Source: Marthasterias glacialis (Eukaryota > Echinodermata > Asteroidea > Forcipulatida > Asteriidae). From it: DNA of 64,000 nt. Position numbers and translations under genes: made by a program. The stretch lies in NCBI GenBank assembly GCA_911728455.2, contig OU452221.1, positions 4,058,290 through 4,122,289 on the forward strand, read 5' to 3'. Numbering within the stretch: position 1 is the stretch's first letter; every line of letters starts with the position of its first letter. Below are positions 20,260 through 32,500 of this stretch, in pieces. Under the pieces are notes generated by a model that did not search any database, was not told the origin of the DNA, and saw only the letters and a program-made list of their open reading frames with translations.

Positions 20260-20735
20260 GGTGGGCTGAAGTTATTCTAACTTGATTTGTGAAGTTGAGA
20301 TTTCACATTTTCTTAAACAAACATTTGGTGAATGACCAAGTGATTTGATTGTGATTTTGTGAAGTTGAGATTTTACGTTTTCATATTAATTAAGAATTGG
20401 ATGAACTATCAATTTATTTGTTTTTCATTTTGTGAAGTTGAGATTTCACGTTTTCATAAACAAGAGTTTGATGAACTATCAATTTATTCCATTTTGATTT
20501 TGTGAAGTTGAGATTTCACATTTTCACAAACAAGAATTTAGTGAATGATCAAGTGATTTGATTGTGATTTTGTAAAGTTGAGATTTCACATTTTCATACT
20601 TAAGAATTTGGTGAATGAATAAGTGATTTGATTGTGATTTTGCAAAGTTGAGATTTCACCTTCACATAAACAAGAATTCTATGAAGTTATTGGATTGTGA
20701 TTTTGTGAAGTTGAGATTTCACATTTTGTTCTTTC
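20260..20735. repeat. tandem repeat of about 70 bp, seven units
   Basis: Seven copies of TGTGAAGTTGAGATTTCAC, or variants, start at about 20288, 20359, 20431, 20501, 20571, 20641 and 20704. They are linked by ATAAACAAGAATTTGGTGAA-type spacers. Each core can form a small GTGAA..TTCAC hairpin. Confidence 0.9.
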
Positions 20736-20906
20736 ACATTTTTGTCACTGGTATAAAATAACCTCCACCCCCCTCTAAACTTTTAGCCATTCTATGTTTT
20801 ATTCATCTATTAAAGTATGCAAATCACCACCTATTCAAATTCAAATGCAACCTTCCTACCGTAAGCGGCGGGCTACCTAGTCCCCCGTCATTCACATTCT
20901 GGTTCG

Positions 20907-21458
20907 AAGACAAGACGTCACGTTTGCTCTATGTCTTCTAATTTTCAGGTAACGATTTTATTTCTTTTCCATAATTCATAATATTGTATTTCATTACCTT
21001 CAGACCTAAGGTGTCTATTAGTTTCATTAGATTCCCTTATATTTCTGTATTTTCCGGAATTTCCATACATTTTGAGAAGTGATATACTTTGCAAGTTAGA
21101 ACCAAGTGTTTGCCTACAGCTGACTTTATATTAAACATCTAAATATCTTTACATATTCATAGTAGTATTTATATCTATCAAGAGGAATGATTTGTAATTA
21201 TTTGATAGAAGAAATGTTTCGCAGATCGTAATTTGTGTAAATTTCCAAGATGGCGACTCTCAGAACAGTTTTGGCGGGAACCTTTCGCGCCATCTTGATT
21301 TTCCTTTTGCCTTAAGCAAACAGTTTTTATTTTAGTTTAATCGTTTATTACATCTTTATGTGCTGTTTATTTTCATCAAATGTTATTTTGTAAAGTCATT
21401 CACATTCTGGTTCGAAGACAAGACGTCACGTTTGCTCTCTGTCTTCTAATTTTCAGAA
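20907..21458. repeat. 62-bp direct repeats flanking about 430 bp
   Basis: GTCATTCACATTCTGGTTCG, continuing to CTTCTAATTTTCAG, occurs at about 20907-20968 (ending near 20949 before divergence) and again at about 21397-21457, nearly identical. The enclosed sequence is AT-rich and non-coding. It could be a fragment of an LTR-like or other element; the class is not recognised. Confidence 0.6.
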
Positions 21459-22154
21459 TAAACGAAGATCTGACAGTTAAACAAGCCGTGTCCTCTATCC
21501 ATATAATTTGACTATTACCACCAAGGGTCACATTTTTATGAACAAGAATTGGATGAGATCAAGTGATTCGATTATATAATTAAAATGGGCGCATAATGCA
21601 AGTGGTCAAAACAAATTCTTTATGATATTTAAAAATTCAGTGTTAAAAAGAGAATTGTGAAATGCTTGATCTGGAGTAATGTGCTGTATGCGTCTGAAAA
21701 ATTGACGTCGACAAGAGAGGAGATAGGCCTATTAGAAGGTATATGCACAACATTGGTAAGACTGAAAATAAAAATGTTTACGAATTTGCACATAACTTAT
21801 ATGGTATTAAGATGGTCAGGGTAGAAAACTTACCTTGAAACATTGTTGTTTGAAATGTTATAGCTTTTGAGATATGAGTAAGACATTTAGTTTTGATCTA
21901 TCGAGTCCAAAACCCTGTCATTGAATACAGTCAAAACATAATAATGGGCTTTTTCACTATTGCAACTCCGATGACCGATTGAGCTTGAACTTTCATATTG
22001 GGTCACACCAAGAACGGATACTGATCTTTGACAGTTACCAATGTTGTCTGCATGCCATGGTGCAAAAAGGGGAAGAGGCAGTTGTGTTTGTCTCGCAACG
22101 GGCCCCCTCCCTGTTCTTAGATGTGGTGTGAAGAGACTTGCGTTTATATCTCGC

Positions 22155-22480
22155 CATGTCGTGGCCGAGTGGTCTAGTCCACCGACCTTAAGTTCTATTT
22201 ACAGAATGTGGGTTCGAATCTTGACCTGGTCAGTCTGGACACTCGTGTCCTTGAGCAAGACACTTTACCATAATTGCTTTGCCCTTCGGATGGGACGTTA
22301 AGCCATAGGGCCCGTGTACTATACCCAGAACACTTACCTTGAAAGAGTATCCGTTTACCCCGGTGTTTCTGGTTCAGAGAGAAAGCACCCTCATACAGGT
22401 TTCCTCAGGCTTCCGAGCGACAGTGATTTAGTTCACTGTTGAGGCATTCTTGGTTTCATTACCAGAAATTAATAATAAAG
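22155..22480 (+). mobile_element. tRNA-derived SINE family A, near full length
   Basis: Head CATGTCGTGGCCGAGTGGTC with A-box-like GTGGCCGAGTGG and B-box GGGTTCGAATC, then CTTGAGCAAGACACTTTACC, CTTCGGATGGGACGTTAAGC and GGTGTTTCTGGTTCAGA, ending TTTCATTACCAGAAATTAAT. Related copies at 25848-26200, 27880-28232 and 52293-52872. Confidence 0.85.
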
Positions 22481-23880
22481 AAGACGAAGTAAGAAAGGGC
22501 TTCTTGATAGACTTAAGAGAGGGGGTTATGTACAGATGAAGAGGATGACCATGTCTGTGTAGCATGGAGAGATACCTCTATAACATTATTTTAAGCTCGC
22601 ACGGGTGCAAGAATGACTATATTTTTTAGGGGGAATGAAACCGTGTTTAACATCAAAATTAAAATAATTGTTGCCGAACAGTGCAGGTTGCTTTTCCTGG
22701 TTTCCTACAATTATGGTACTTCAAGTTATTAGAAATATGTTTTTAAATATGCATATACCTATAAGACCTTATTACGTGTCTCTTGTTTTTAAAAAATAGA
22801 AACAATCATCGAAAAAAAACCCACATTTTTACAGAAACAGTTACAAATGAAAACAAGAAAACTACCTGTTGCATACTACTTACCAACCAAAAGGTCCTGT
22901 GCTCTGAATGCAAAAATGGTTAATGGCCTCACGATTCGACTCTAGCAGAGTTCTCAAAGGCTAAACTTGATAAACATCTGCAGGGTCGAAACATGAGGCT
23001 GTTAACCATTGACAAGAACGGTTATTGTAAGTTATTTAATAATAACTATTTACGTATATGTTTGTAATATTCTTAATTGCAAAAAAAGTAACTATGAACA
23101 AATGTACTGTACACCTCAAAACTACCAATTTCATTGTTATTGAAACAAGTATAACGTTTCATCTTCCATGTTTTCATTGATAAAAATAAAATTATAATTT
23201 ATGAACAGGCAACTTTTGTCTGAGTAACGAAAAAAATAATACTTTTCTGGTCACATCAGCTGATAAATTTGTCAGCTTATAAATAACAAGCTGAAGTGAA
23301 CATTTGAGATTTATTTCCTCTGCATTGACCATCAGGTGATGCATCTTTGAAGGTAAAATACAGGATTGGTAAAGCTGATAGTGCAGTGTGCTTACTTAGT
23401 ATGATTCCATATATACACGAACATGAAAAAACAAACCTGAAAATGTGGGCACAATCCGTTGTCTTAGGAGAAAATAGTGAAAACCGTGCACACTTTTTAG
23501 CATGTACACACAGTCCTTATTTTGATTGTTACAATCTAAATTAAAATGGGGGGTCTGCAAATTCTAGTTTCACTACATTGACAGTATCTCAGACAGAAAT
23601 ATTTCTATAGAAGATTGGTACTGGTAAGAACTCCATATAATCTGGCGGATTTCAGACCGATACTTATAACAAATGTTTTGATGAATACCAATCATGTATT
23701 CTACCTTAAAACACTCTTTACTTGATGGCGGTGTTGACCGAGGGTTTATTTGATAAAGCCTGGTCTGTAGCATGTCTATATTTGATAGAATAAATGAAGT
23801 GGGGAAAAGTGACAATTTTCTGTGCTAATTATTTGGTGTGTGCCGTACAGTGAGGATATGCTTTTTTAAACCTTGACATG
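22481..23880. other. intergenic, one short foldback
   Basis: Near 22918-23010, TTAATGGCCTCACGATTCGA is loosely inverted against GTCGAAACATGAGGCTGTTA. Nothing else is recognised in this stretch. Confidence 0.4.
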
Positions 23881-23881
23881 G

Positions 23882-24270
23882 AGTGTCGTGGCTGAGCGGT
23901 CTAGTGCACGGGACTGAAGATCTAGTTGTCATATTGTAGGTTCGGGTCCATAATGGCACTTAAGCAAGACACTTAACTGTTGCTTCAGCCTTCGGATTGT
24001 CATAAGTCCTGTGGGGTTATAACACATGTCCTTAGGCAAGACACTTATTAAGTGGTTAAACAATCATTGCTTCGCCCTTCGGATGGGACGTAAAGCCGTA
24101 GGTCCCGTGTGTTGTATTAAGATCTATTACTGCATGTAAAAGAACCCAGACCACTTATCACTAAGAGAAGGGTTCGCCCCGGTGTTTCTGGCATGGTTGG
24201 CTGCAATTGGCGCCCTCATTGAGATTCTGAACAGGCTTTGACGAGAACCGGCATATAGAAATAGGAAAAT
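23882..24270 (+). mobile_element. SINE family A/A' composite
   Basis: Begins GAGTGTCGTGGCTGAGCGGT (tRNA-like head), has GTAGGTTCGGGTCC, two GCAAGACACTTA segments and CTTCGGATGGGACGTAAAGC, and ends in the A' type tail CCGGTGTTTCTGGCATGGTT. Confidence 0.75.
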
Positions 24271-24594
24271 ATTAGCTTTGGGGACAGCTACAGTATAAGG
24301 ATGTGAATGGGCAGAAAAACAACTTGTGTGGCCAAAGGTAAGGGTTATGTGGAACAACCAGCGAGAGTCAGTTAGGGCACCTACCATTGTAATATCTGTG
24401 AAAGAGGCTCAATGAGGCTGCAGAGAGATAAGGGTACCAGTGATGAAGACAAGTCATGCCCAACTAAATTCGCAATGGGCCATGAAGACTTTCATGCAGA
24501 GACTAATGACAAATTGGGGTACCTTCAGCCCAAACATGGCAGCAGTGTTCCATAATTACAGGATGGATTATGGACTTCTCGTCAAGTAATAAGT

Positions 24595-24695
24595 GACGGG
24601 GCTCACCCCGGTGTTTCTGGCATGGTTTGATGCAGATTGCACTGCATCACATTTTAAACCCTACCAAGGTGCTATAGAAATGGGTCTTGTAAGTC
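24595..24695 (+). mobile_element. SINE family A' tail fragment
   Basis: CCCGGTGTTTCTGGCATGGT through AAGGTGCTATAGAAATGGGT is the same 3' end as at 3160 and 58455 (reverse). Confidence 0.65.
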
Positions 24696-25847
24696 AAAAC
24701 GGCACTTCATACGAGTAAAAAACATTTAGCACCTTGACTGAGATGCTCACACTTGAACATACAGGATAGAATAACTTATTAAACAATACGTCCATTACTC
24801 TTTAATTTATTTCTTGTCTTACAAATTATAATTATTACTCTCATGAAAACAGTTGTTCAAAATATGCATATTTTTCTTTGCAATATTTACAGAAGTCTTT
24901 AAAAATAACAAACCCACAGTTAAATGTCGTTAGCCACTCAAAGAATGATTGCGTACTGAAGACCTTGTGCGGTATGCCTACATTTGGAGCCTAAACAATG
25001 ATGAACTAATGGACGCAGCGCACTCTTCGTGGGATGCACACGATGGGCCAGTAAGCTGCTACCTTCCAACCTTTAACCCCTGTATGTAGTACGGTGACAT
25101 CATAATTATGCAACTCTAATACCTTCTCAAACAAGCAATGATGGCTCAGAGGTAGCGATTACTGGAGAGCTCTGCCATCCGACTTAATGAGATCCTTTAT
25201 CATTTGAGGACAAGATCGTGAAAGGAGGTCAACTCCCAAAGAAAATTTACCTCATGATAACGGTTATGCACCAAAGTTCCGAAAAACCTTTTTTGTTTTG
25301 ACGTCATGTTGACATCAAAAACTGTTTGAAGTAAAAAAAAAAAAAAAAAAAAAAAAAGCACATACCCACTAAAATACGGTATCTAACAAGTGTATAACTA
25401 ACCCTATTAGCAGCGGGTACTGCGCCAATTATAATGAAAGAAAAAAGTAGGATTAGCTGTACCCTTCTTTAGGAATGGTGGATATAAGATTACCTAATTA
25501 AGTATTCATGTGACTGTAATTAAGCTAATTGATTAAAAAATAAGTTAATTACATCTCATGATAAGTTCATATCCTTTCTTTGATAAGATTCAGACGAATT
25601 CATCGCAGGTGAATTTACTGGGATGCAAATAATGCCCAGCGTTCATTTTTTTGTCAGGCATCATGGGCATCTCCGCTGACCAATGACGTCATGATGTTAA
25701 CCAACTTTACAAAACGCCAGCGCAGCATGAGTTGTTGCCTACATCTAACGCGTCCGCAAGCGTAGGAGTGTCCTAGTAGTGGCGATAAATCCTGGTACGC
25801 AACATATTAAATTGAACTAAAATGGATTGATCTATATGATTTAGTGG
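24696..25847. other. intergenic, nothing coding recognised
   Basis: Contains a poly-A run of about 26 (25333-25358) beside a short family H fragment (CCTATTAGCAGCGGGTACTG, 25404-25423). Otherwise featureless. Confidence 0.5.
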
Positions 25848-26200
25848 AGTGTTCTGGCTGAGCGGTCTAGATCACTGGACTCAAGTTCTGGCGTTGTCGG
25901 CCGCAGGGTTGTGGGTTCGAATCCCTGTTGCGGCACTTGTGTCCTTGAGCAAGATACTTTATTTACCGTAATTGATTTGTCCTTCGGATGGGCCATTAAA
26001 CCATAGGTCCCGTGCACTAGGATTGGTTTTGCACGTAAAAGAACCCAGAACACTTATGGGGGTTTACACCGGTGTTTCTGGTTCAAATGGCAAGCACCCT
26101 TATCTACAGGTTTCCTCAGGCTTGAGAGCTACAGTGATTAAGTTTACTTATGAGGCATCTTTTGTTTCATTACCAGAAATATATAATAATAATAATAAAA
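25848..26200 (+). mobile_element. tRNA-derived SINE family A
   Basis: GTTCTGGCTGAGCGGTCTAG head, GTGGGTTCGAATCCC B-box, the TTCGGATGGGCCATTAAACC and CCGGTGTTTCTGGTTCAAAT body, ending TTCATTACCAGAAATATATA and a short AAT tail. Confidence 0.85.
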
Positions 26201-26297
26201 ATAATAATTTAACTCTTTCCTGTTATGCTAATTTTGACAATTTGAAGATATAAACTTTTTGGTACAAATCCTTTTGGATTTTTTCCAGAAACTAAGA

Positions 26298-26472
26298 ATA
26301 GACCTTATGCACATGACGTCATTTGAGTAGGGCGCCCTCGCCTAGAGGTCAAAAGGAGGCTGTTCATTGGCTAAGTCTGTGCACCGCGCGTACAAATCTG
26401 TGCGTTTCCATTGTTGCATCATCGTTTTACCTCTAAGATGGCAGCTGAATGACGTCAATGCATAAGGTCTAT
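26298..26472. mobile_element. TA-flanked MITE with ATAGACCTTATGC ends
   Basis: Left ATAGACCTTATGCACATGAC, right AATGCATAAGGTCTAT; GACC...GGTC lies between TA dinucleotides. A TGACGTCA-like site sits just inside each end. A second copy is at 44959-45095 and a partial one at 33977-34060. Confidence 0.8.
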
Positions 26473-26580
26473 ATGGTTATATAAATGGGAACAAAAATCT
26501 TGATGAAAACAATAGCTGTTCCAACTTCTATGTCGGAGGAGCTAAACAATAAATGAACTTATAAAAGTAAAGTCGATTAT

Positions 26581-29500
26581 TTAGAGATGTTCCCTGTCGG
26601 CATGGTGCATGGCTATGTAGTAGAACTTGACCACCTGCTCGTAATTCTTCACACGGATTCTCTCATTGACACCGTGGAAACGCGGAACATCTTCTGGGTA
26701 GTTAAATGTCGGGCAGAAGCGATACATGTTATTCGTAACGCAGGCGTAGTGTATAGTGTCAGTGTTCGCCATGAGAATAGCTAAAACAGTTTGGGAAATA
26801 AAGAACGGAAAACATATCTTTTCATGATGTAACATAACATATCATCAACATGGTCTAGTTCCTTCAAGCAAGTTAATAGTCTTGGTGCAAGACAACCTTA
26901 GTGCATTTTGCTGCCCAATTGGTTACCATACACTGTACAGCAATTCGCGGGTAGTGGACGCTTTATGGGTCTACGGCTTGCCGCAAAAGTACTAGTTTGT
27001 TGGTGTGTACAGAATGTCCTCTATTGGAGAAATTGTGAAAGAGCCGAATCGCTGTACAGTGTAGCAGTAGTACAGTAACCAAACGGGAAGCAAATTGCGC
27101 TGAGGACGTCTTGCACCAAGACTACCAAATTAATTAAACGTACAATTATTTTTTTGTTTTAAAATGTACAAAATACTGACCAATTTCAACAAATGTTTTC
27201 TTCACCAAGAATAGCAAATACTGTACCCATGTTGCTTTGACCTTTGCATAAATTGAAACTCAGTGTCAAGTGCATTTTGTTGTCGATAGTTCTGAGAAAA
27301 CGCCATCTTTACGGGCTACTTGGGTTTTGGCTTTGAGCTGTGTCAAGCATTTTAATTTTTTTTTGCGCAGCCATGTGGTTCACCAACCAATCATGCAAGG
27401 AATTTGATAAAACTCTTCAAGTCGCACGCAGTATTTTCGCCCAGTGTGATCAAAAATTATGTAGGCTATCATTGCCCATAAAGATGGCTGACTTTACACT
27501 GTGTGACATCAAGTGGGAACTATCTAATACAGTAAAGCAAGCTTGGACAGTTTGGACTAAAATCAAAACCGGCAAATTTGTCTGATTGTATGCTGAAATT
27601 ATTACAGTAGGCTTAACCTTAACCCTCCAAAATCCTTCAAACTCTATTCAGGAAGTTGTCTGATTTTTGAGAAATTAGAGCTGCAGACCGAAAAACTCTT
27701 TGCCTATCACTGGGCCAGGCATTCCAATCCAGTCTTGGAATTTCATCCTTGAGAGGGCAAGGCCATTTTCATTTTGCAAAAGGGCACTTCCATTGGGAAA
27801 ATCTTTAAAGTCTATGGGAAACTTTTGAAGGAGGGCCAAGACCAGAGCAACAGTAGCCATGGCCTCCGTGTAATTTGTGGAAAGTCGAGGCTGAGCGGTC
27901 TAGCCCATTAAACTTAAGTTCAGTAGTTCACAGAATGTGGATTCGAACCCCGGCCTGGCCAGTCGCGACACTTGTGTCCTTGAGCAAGACACTTTACCAT
28001 GATAGCTTTGTTCTTCGGATGAGACGTTAATCCGTAGGTCCCATGTACTAGGATGGAGTGCATGAAAAGAACCCAGAACACTTATCATGGAAGAGTAGGC
28101 GTTTACCCCAGTGTTTCTGGTTCAGATAGCAAGCATCATTACCTACAGGTTTCCTCAGGCTTCCGAGCTACATTGATTAAGTTTGCTTTTGAGGCATCCT
28201 TGGTTTTATTATAAGAAATTAATAATAGTAATTTCACGTCTACTGGATAAATCAGGAGGTTCTCCAGCTAAAGATACTTGGGGTTGGAGTTTTAATGAAA
28301 TTTGAGGATTGTGAAAGTTACCTGGGGCAATAATTGCATCTGGGAAGACTTGTTTAATGCTCTGTCCAACCGTCTGATAACCAAAGCAGTTGTCATCATA
28401 CGAGGAGGTGATGGAGGCTTCTTTGCTCTGCACGACCTCCATCTTGACTCTGCTGTCATTTATGAGACGTCTGTCACGATCCAAGACCTAAGTGTACAGG
28501 CCAAACAAGAGACAGGCGTCAACATAAACCAATTATATCCATTTGACTGGCTTCTATATGTGACATTTGTGTGGCTTTGCCATGCACCAGGCTAAGTGGA
28601 TTTTTGATATTGTAGAGCGCTTTGTGATGTCTGTGACACTGAAAGCTTTTTTTATTTATTTTATAATTGTATTATTATTGTTATTATTATTATTATTAAG
28701 TAATTTTCAAAAGAACCAAGATTGGTCATCAGATGACATCCTAACAATTGCTAGTGTTTATGTCCAGTGGAGTATTTCATCAGGGAGATTATTCCAAAGG
28801 TTTTGAACAGCTGCATAAGAAACCTTAGGCAGACGAAGAAAACCTGGTTTGTAAATACACATGTAGTGCGTACAAGTGTAAGCCCGTCTCATTATTTGAC
28901 CTTGGTGATCGCAGCCTATGCAAGGTGTGTGGGGGGGTTGTCTATAAATTGATCCAAATTATACCCAAACATACCTGCTGGACTGTCTGGCTCGGATGAA
29001 TTCGGTGATTGATGATCGCTGTTGCAGACGGAGGAAGAACATTCATCTTGCATACAAGAACAATTTATGTCATGAAAATTATAATTTAAACCAAAAATTA
29101 AAAAAACAAAAGGGAAAGTAAATGGGTACATATAATGAATTTTGGGTGAATAAAGCAATCAAATACCAGAACCGGATTCGGACCTGCGACCTTCGGATTA
29201 ACGTGCCAGTGCTCCACCTAGACCCATGTTGGCAGTCTCCTTATTTGTCAATTTGCATGTTTGTTGTTGTTTTGTTTTTGTTCTTTTTTTTTTTTTTTGG
29301 GGGGGGGGGGATGTGCCAGTTAGAAAACAGATAGAGTGTGGTCGAGGCCAGCAGTCCACAGGTTCTCTATTTCTAAGTTTATGACCTACCTTAATGCCCC
29401 CGTTGAACATCGTCACTGCTGTGCTTGTATGCAGCGTAGCTCTGGTGCTACTCTCCTTGTTCATAATACTGTCCCCCAAAAGAGAGAGAAATAATTTATA

Positions 29501-32500
29501 GCCTACATAAGCAATTCATAGTCCAATAGATTGTACAAATTTACCCAGAGAACTCCCAAGACTTTTCACCAGTTGGCACCAGATGCCCTGTTTACACGCA
29601 GATATTTACCCTGTCTGGAATCGGAAGTCGTGTAAAGACGCCATTTTGTGTAATTTTGGACCCCGGAGCAAAGGTCGCCCGGACATTCCACTGGGGCTTG
29701 TACAGATCACACACACTACATATAATGCTTCGTTAACCCACACAAGGACAAAAAACGGTCTTGATTTTACTCGCATTTTCTGGCCATTGAGAGGCAATTT
29801 CTGTGTTATCCCCCGATTATAGACCTTTGTCCTTTTGTTCAAAGAGGAGAATTACAAGACAACGAGAGGCTTCCACAATTGTTCGTTCATTGTTATTTCG
29901 GCTCAATGAAGGGAAGTCAGAGTGAGCTGGCAATCGAGCCATAGTTCTGTGTTTAGTACCACTCCTATGCAAAATTCAGGGTGTGTGATTTTGACATTTT
30001 CACAGTTGAGAAACAAAACGGACAATCCAATAAGGAGAATCTTTGTTCTCTTGGCACTGTCAAGTCAGGCTTTCCTTGTGCCAGCAGTACCCTCAAAGAA
30101 AAAGATTCTGGCAATTCCGCCAAAGGATTCCCGGCGGCAACTGGTTAAGAAAACAACCAGCAGGCACTTCAAATTACAACTAAAACTGTGTGGAGCGATA
30201 TATTTTTCTTTTAATATTTTGTAATTACAAAAAAAAAATCAATCAAATATGTGGTTTTCTTTTAATAAAACAAATAATTTCCAGTAATACAAAGCACAGC
30301 ACAGATTGCTGAATTGATTGCTGTAATGTAAGTGCTGTTGCAGCAAGAGTGGAAATCTTTCCATCCCAACTTGGAATCACGCCCATGTAACTTATGAACT
30401 TGCTAAATGATACAAGGGAAGCCAGTTGGGAGGAATTCTTAAATTGGAATTGGTGCAAGTACCATACACACAAAGGTTCAGGTAAAATATTTAAATTTTT
30501 GTTGTTGCTGTGAGTGTTTAATTTAATTAGTTCTGTTTTAGAGGATGTGATGTCCAAGGCTGACATCTGTAAGTTTTTTTGTTTTTTTGGGGGGGAGAAA
30601 AAGATAACACCTGTAACCTGTAGACCTGAAGATACCTGTGAGGAGACGATATTGAAAAATAGTCAGTTTCAGATGTGGGAGGAGCACCCCAACTAGGGAG
30701 CAACCCACGCAACCAGACAGGACCTGTAAGCCACATGCAAGGCTCTGGTCCGCAATCGGAGTCCACAGAGGTTGAAGCATGGCAAGAAATCACTCAGCTA
30801 CAACCAAACACTACAAACAGTTACAGGATGAATACAAATTAACTTCTATGAACAACTTATAATCGACCTTACCGTTTAACAATCTTCTTGAACAACCATA
30901 AGTTGGCAAGCACAAACTTCATTGGGTAGTCCACCTGAAGGACAAAAGTAAGTTTGAAACAAAAAGAGAAAACAGAGAGATGCAAAAAAAATAAATAAAT
31001 AAATATACAAATAAAAAATCTACAAAATAAGATTTTTTTTTTCAATGCCTGTTTGTCTTTGGTGTCATAAACTTTTGGTAGTGGATATTTTGCCCGATCG
31101 GGCTTTCTTTTGGTAAACATTTTTAAGCAGGGAAATCGCTATACAGGAATAGCGGACATAAGGTTTTAAATATCAGGTTTTCCGTCCATATCCCGACTGC
31201 TCACAGGAAACCACTCCATGCTATGACCGACAACTTTTTTAAAAAATTTCTCGGTCATAGCATGGATTCTTTTCCTGTGAGTTATCCAAGTGTGGATGGA
31301 AAACCTGATATTTAAAACCTTATAATTATAATGTCCGCTATTCGTGTATAGGGATTTCCTGGCTTGAAAATGTTTACCCCCCCCCAAAGAAAAACAAAAA
31401 ACGCAACAAGAATAATTCTTCTTTTATCATTAAAATTCGACTCCTACATTTCCATGGATATTACTACGTTAAGGGAAAACAATTCTAAAAAGTATGATTC
31501 CCTTCTCGTTAATACGGAGTCAAAATTTCAAAGTCCCCCAAAACACAGTCACTGCCCATGTTCAGTGCTGTTCCGACTTAAACGTTTACTAAAAGAAAGC
31601 TGGATCTGAAAAAATATTAGGGCTCACTATTTATGAAGTTCATAGCAGGACCAATCAGCCAGAGAAATACCTCCGTCTGAACTACTATCAAGGTTGAGAA
31701 AATAGCCTTTGAAACCCCCCCAAAATAGACACTGCTATTTCGAATGCAGCAATCAAAATAAGCCCATACTTCTAAAAGTTTAACAAAATCCCCTGCGACC
31801 CCGGCTTCTCTTACAAAACTGATCATGCAATGACCTTTTAAAATGGTAGGCTATGCATCACAGAGTGTATGCACAGTCGTTTTCCTACAGTAAACTTACA
31901 GCCATTTTGATCCCAATGAGGGCGCTGTTGCACATATCTCTATGGGACTGTTGACGTCAGATGAATAAGGTTTACTGACGGACTCTTTAGCTCGGCTGAT
32001 AGAAATATGTGCTTGACAAACGGACTGAATGCCCGTATGGAGGGAAAGTGGAGAACCGCTTTGCAGCTTTCTGAAGATCAATGAATTGATAATCCCCCCT
32101 AAGGATCTTTCACAGGCAACACACATTATTTCAAACCCTCTGAATGATTACTAGTAATAAAAAAAATAATAAAAATACACAGTTTTTATAAAGCGTTTTG
32201 TCTTTAATTACTACAGTAAGAAGGATTAAAAAGAGCCAGTTGTTTTATGATAAAGAATTACAGAAATTTACTTTACCTCTGATGCTAAGAAAGCAAAGTT
32301 ATCATATGACACGCCTCTGTCAAACCTGGTGGGAAACGGGTTCCTCTCAAGCCTGCATTGAATGACAAGGGCAAGAATATTGTCGCTTAAATTAGAAAAA
32401 ACAAACTTATAGGACTAACAATGTGATCTGTGGGGAAAAAGTTTTTCAAAATGTTAGCGCTGCAAATATGTTGTACAAGGATTTTAGAAGTGCCGTCCGG

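Noticed and set aside
20907-21458. Firm call of an LTR element
   Set aside because: Only a 62-bp direct repeat is seen, with no coding parts, primer-binding site or target duplication; left unclassified.
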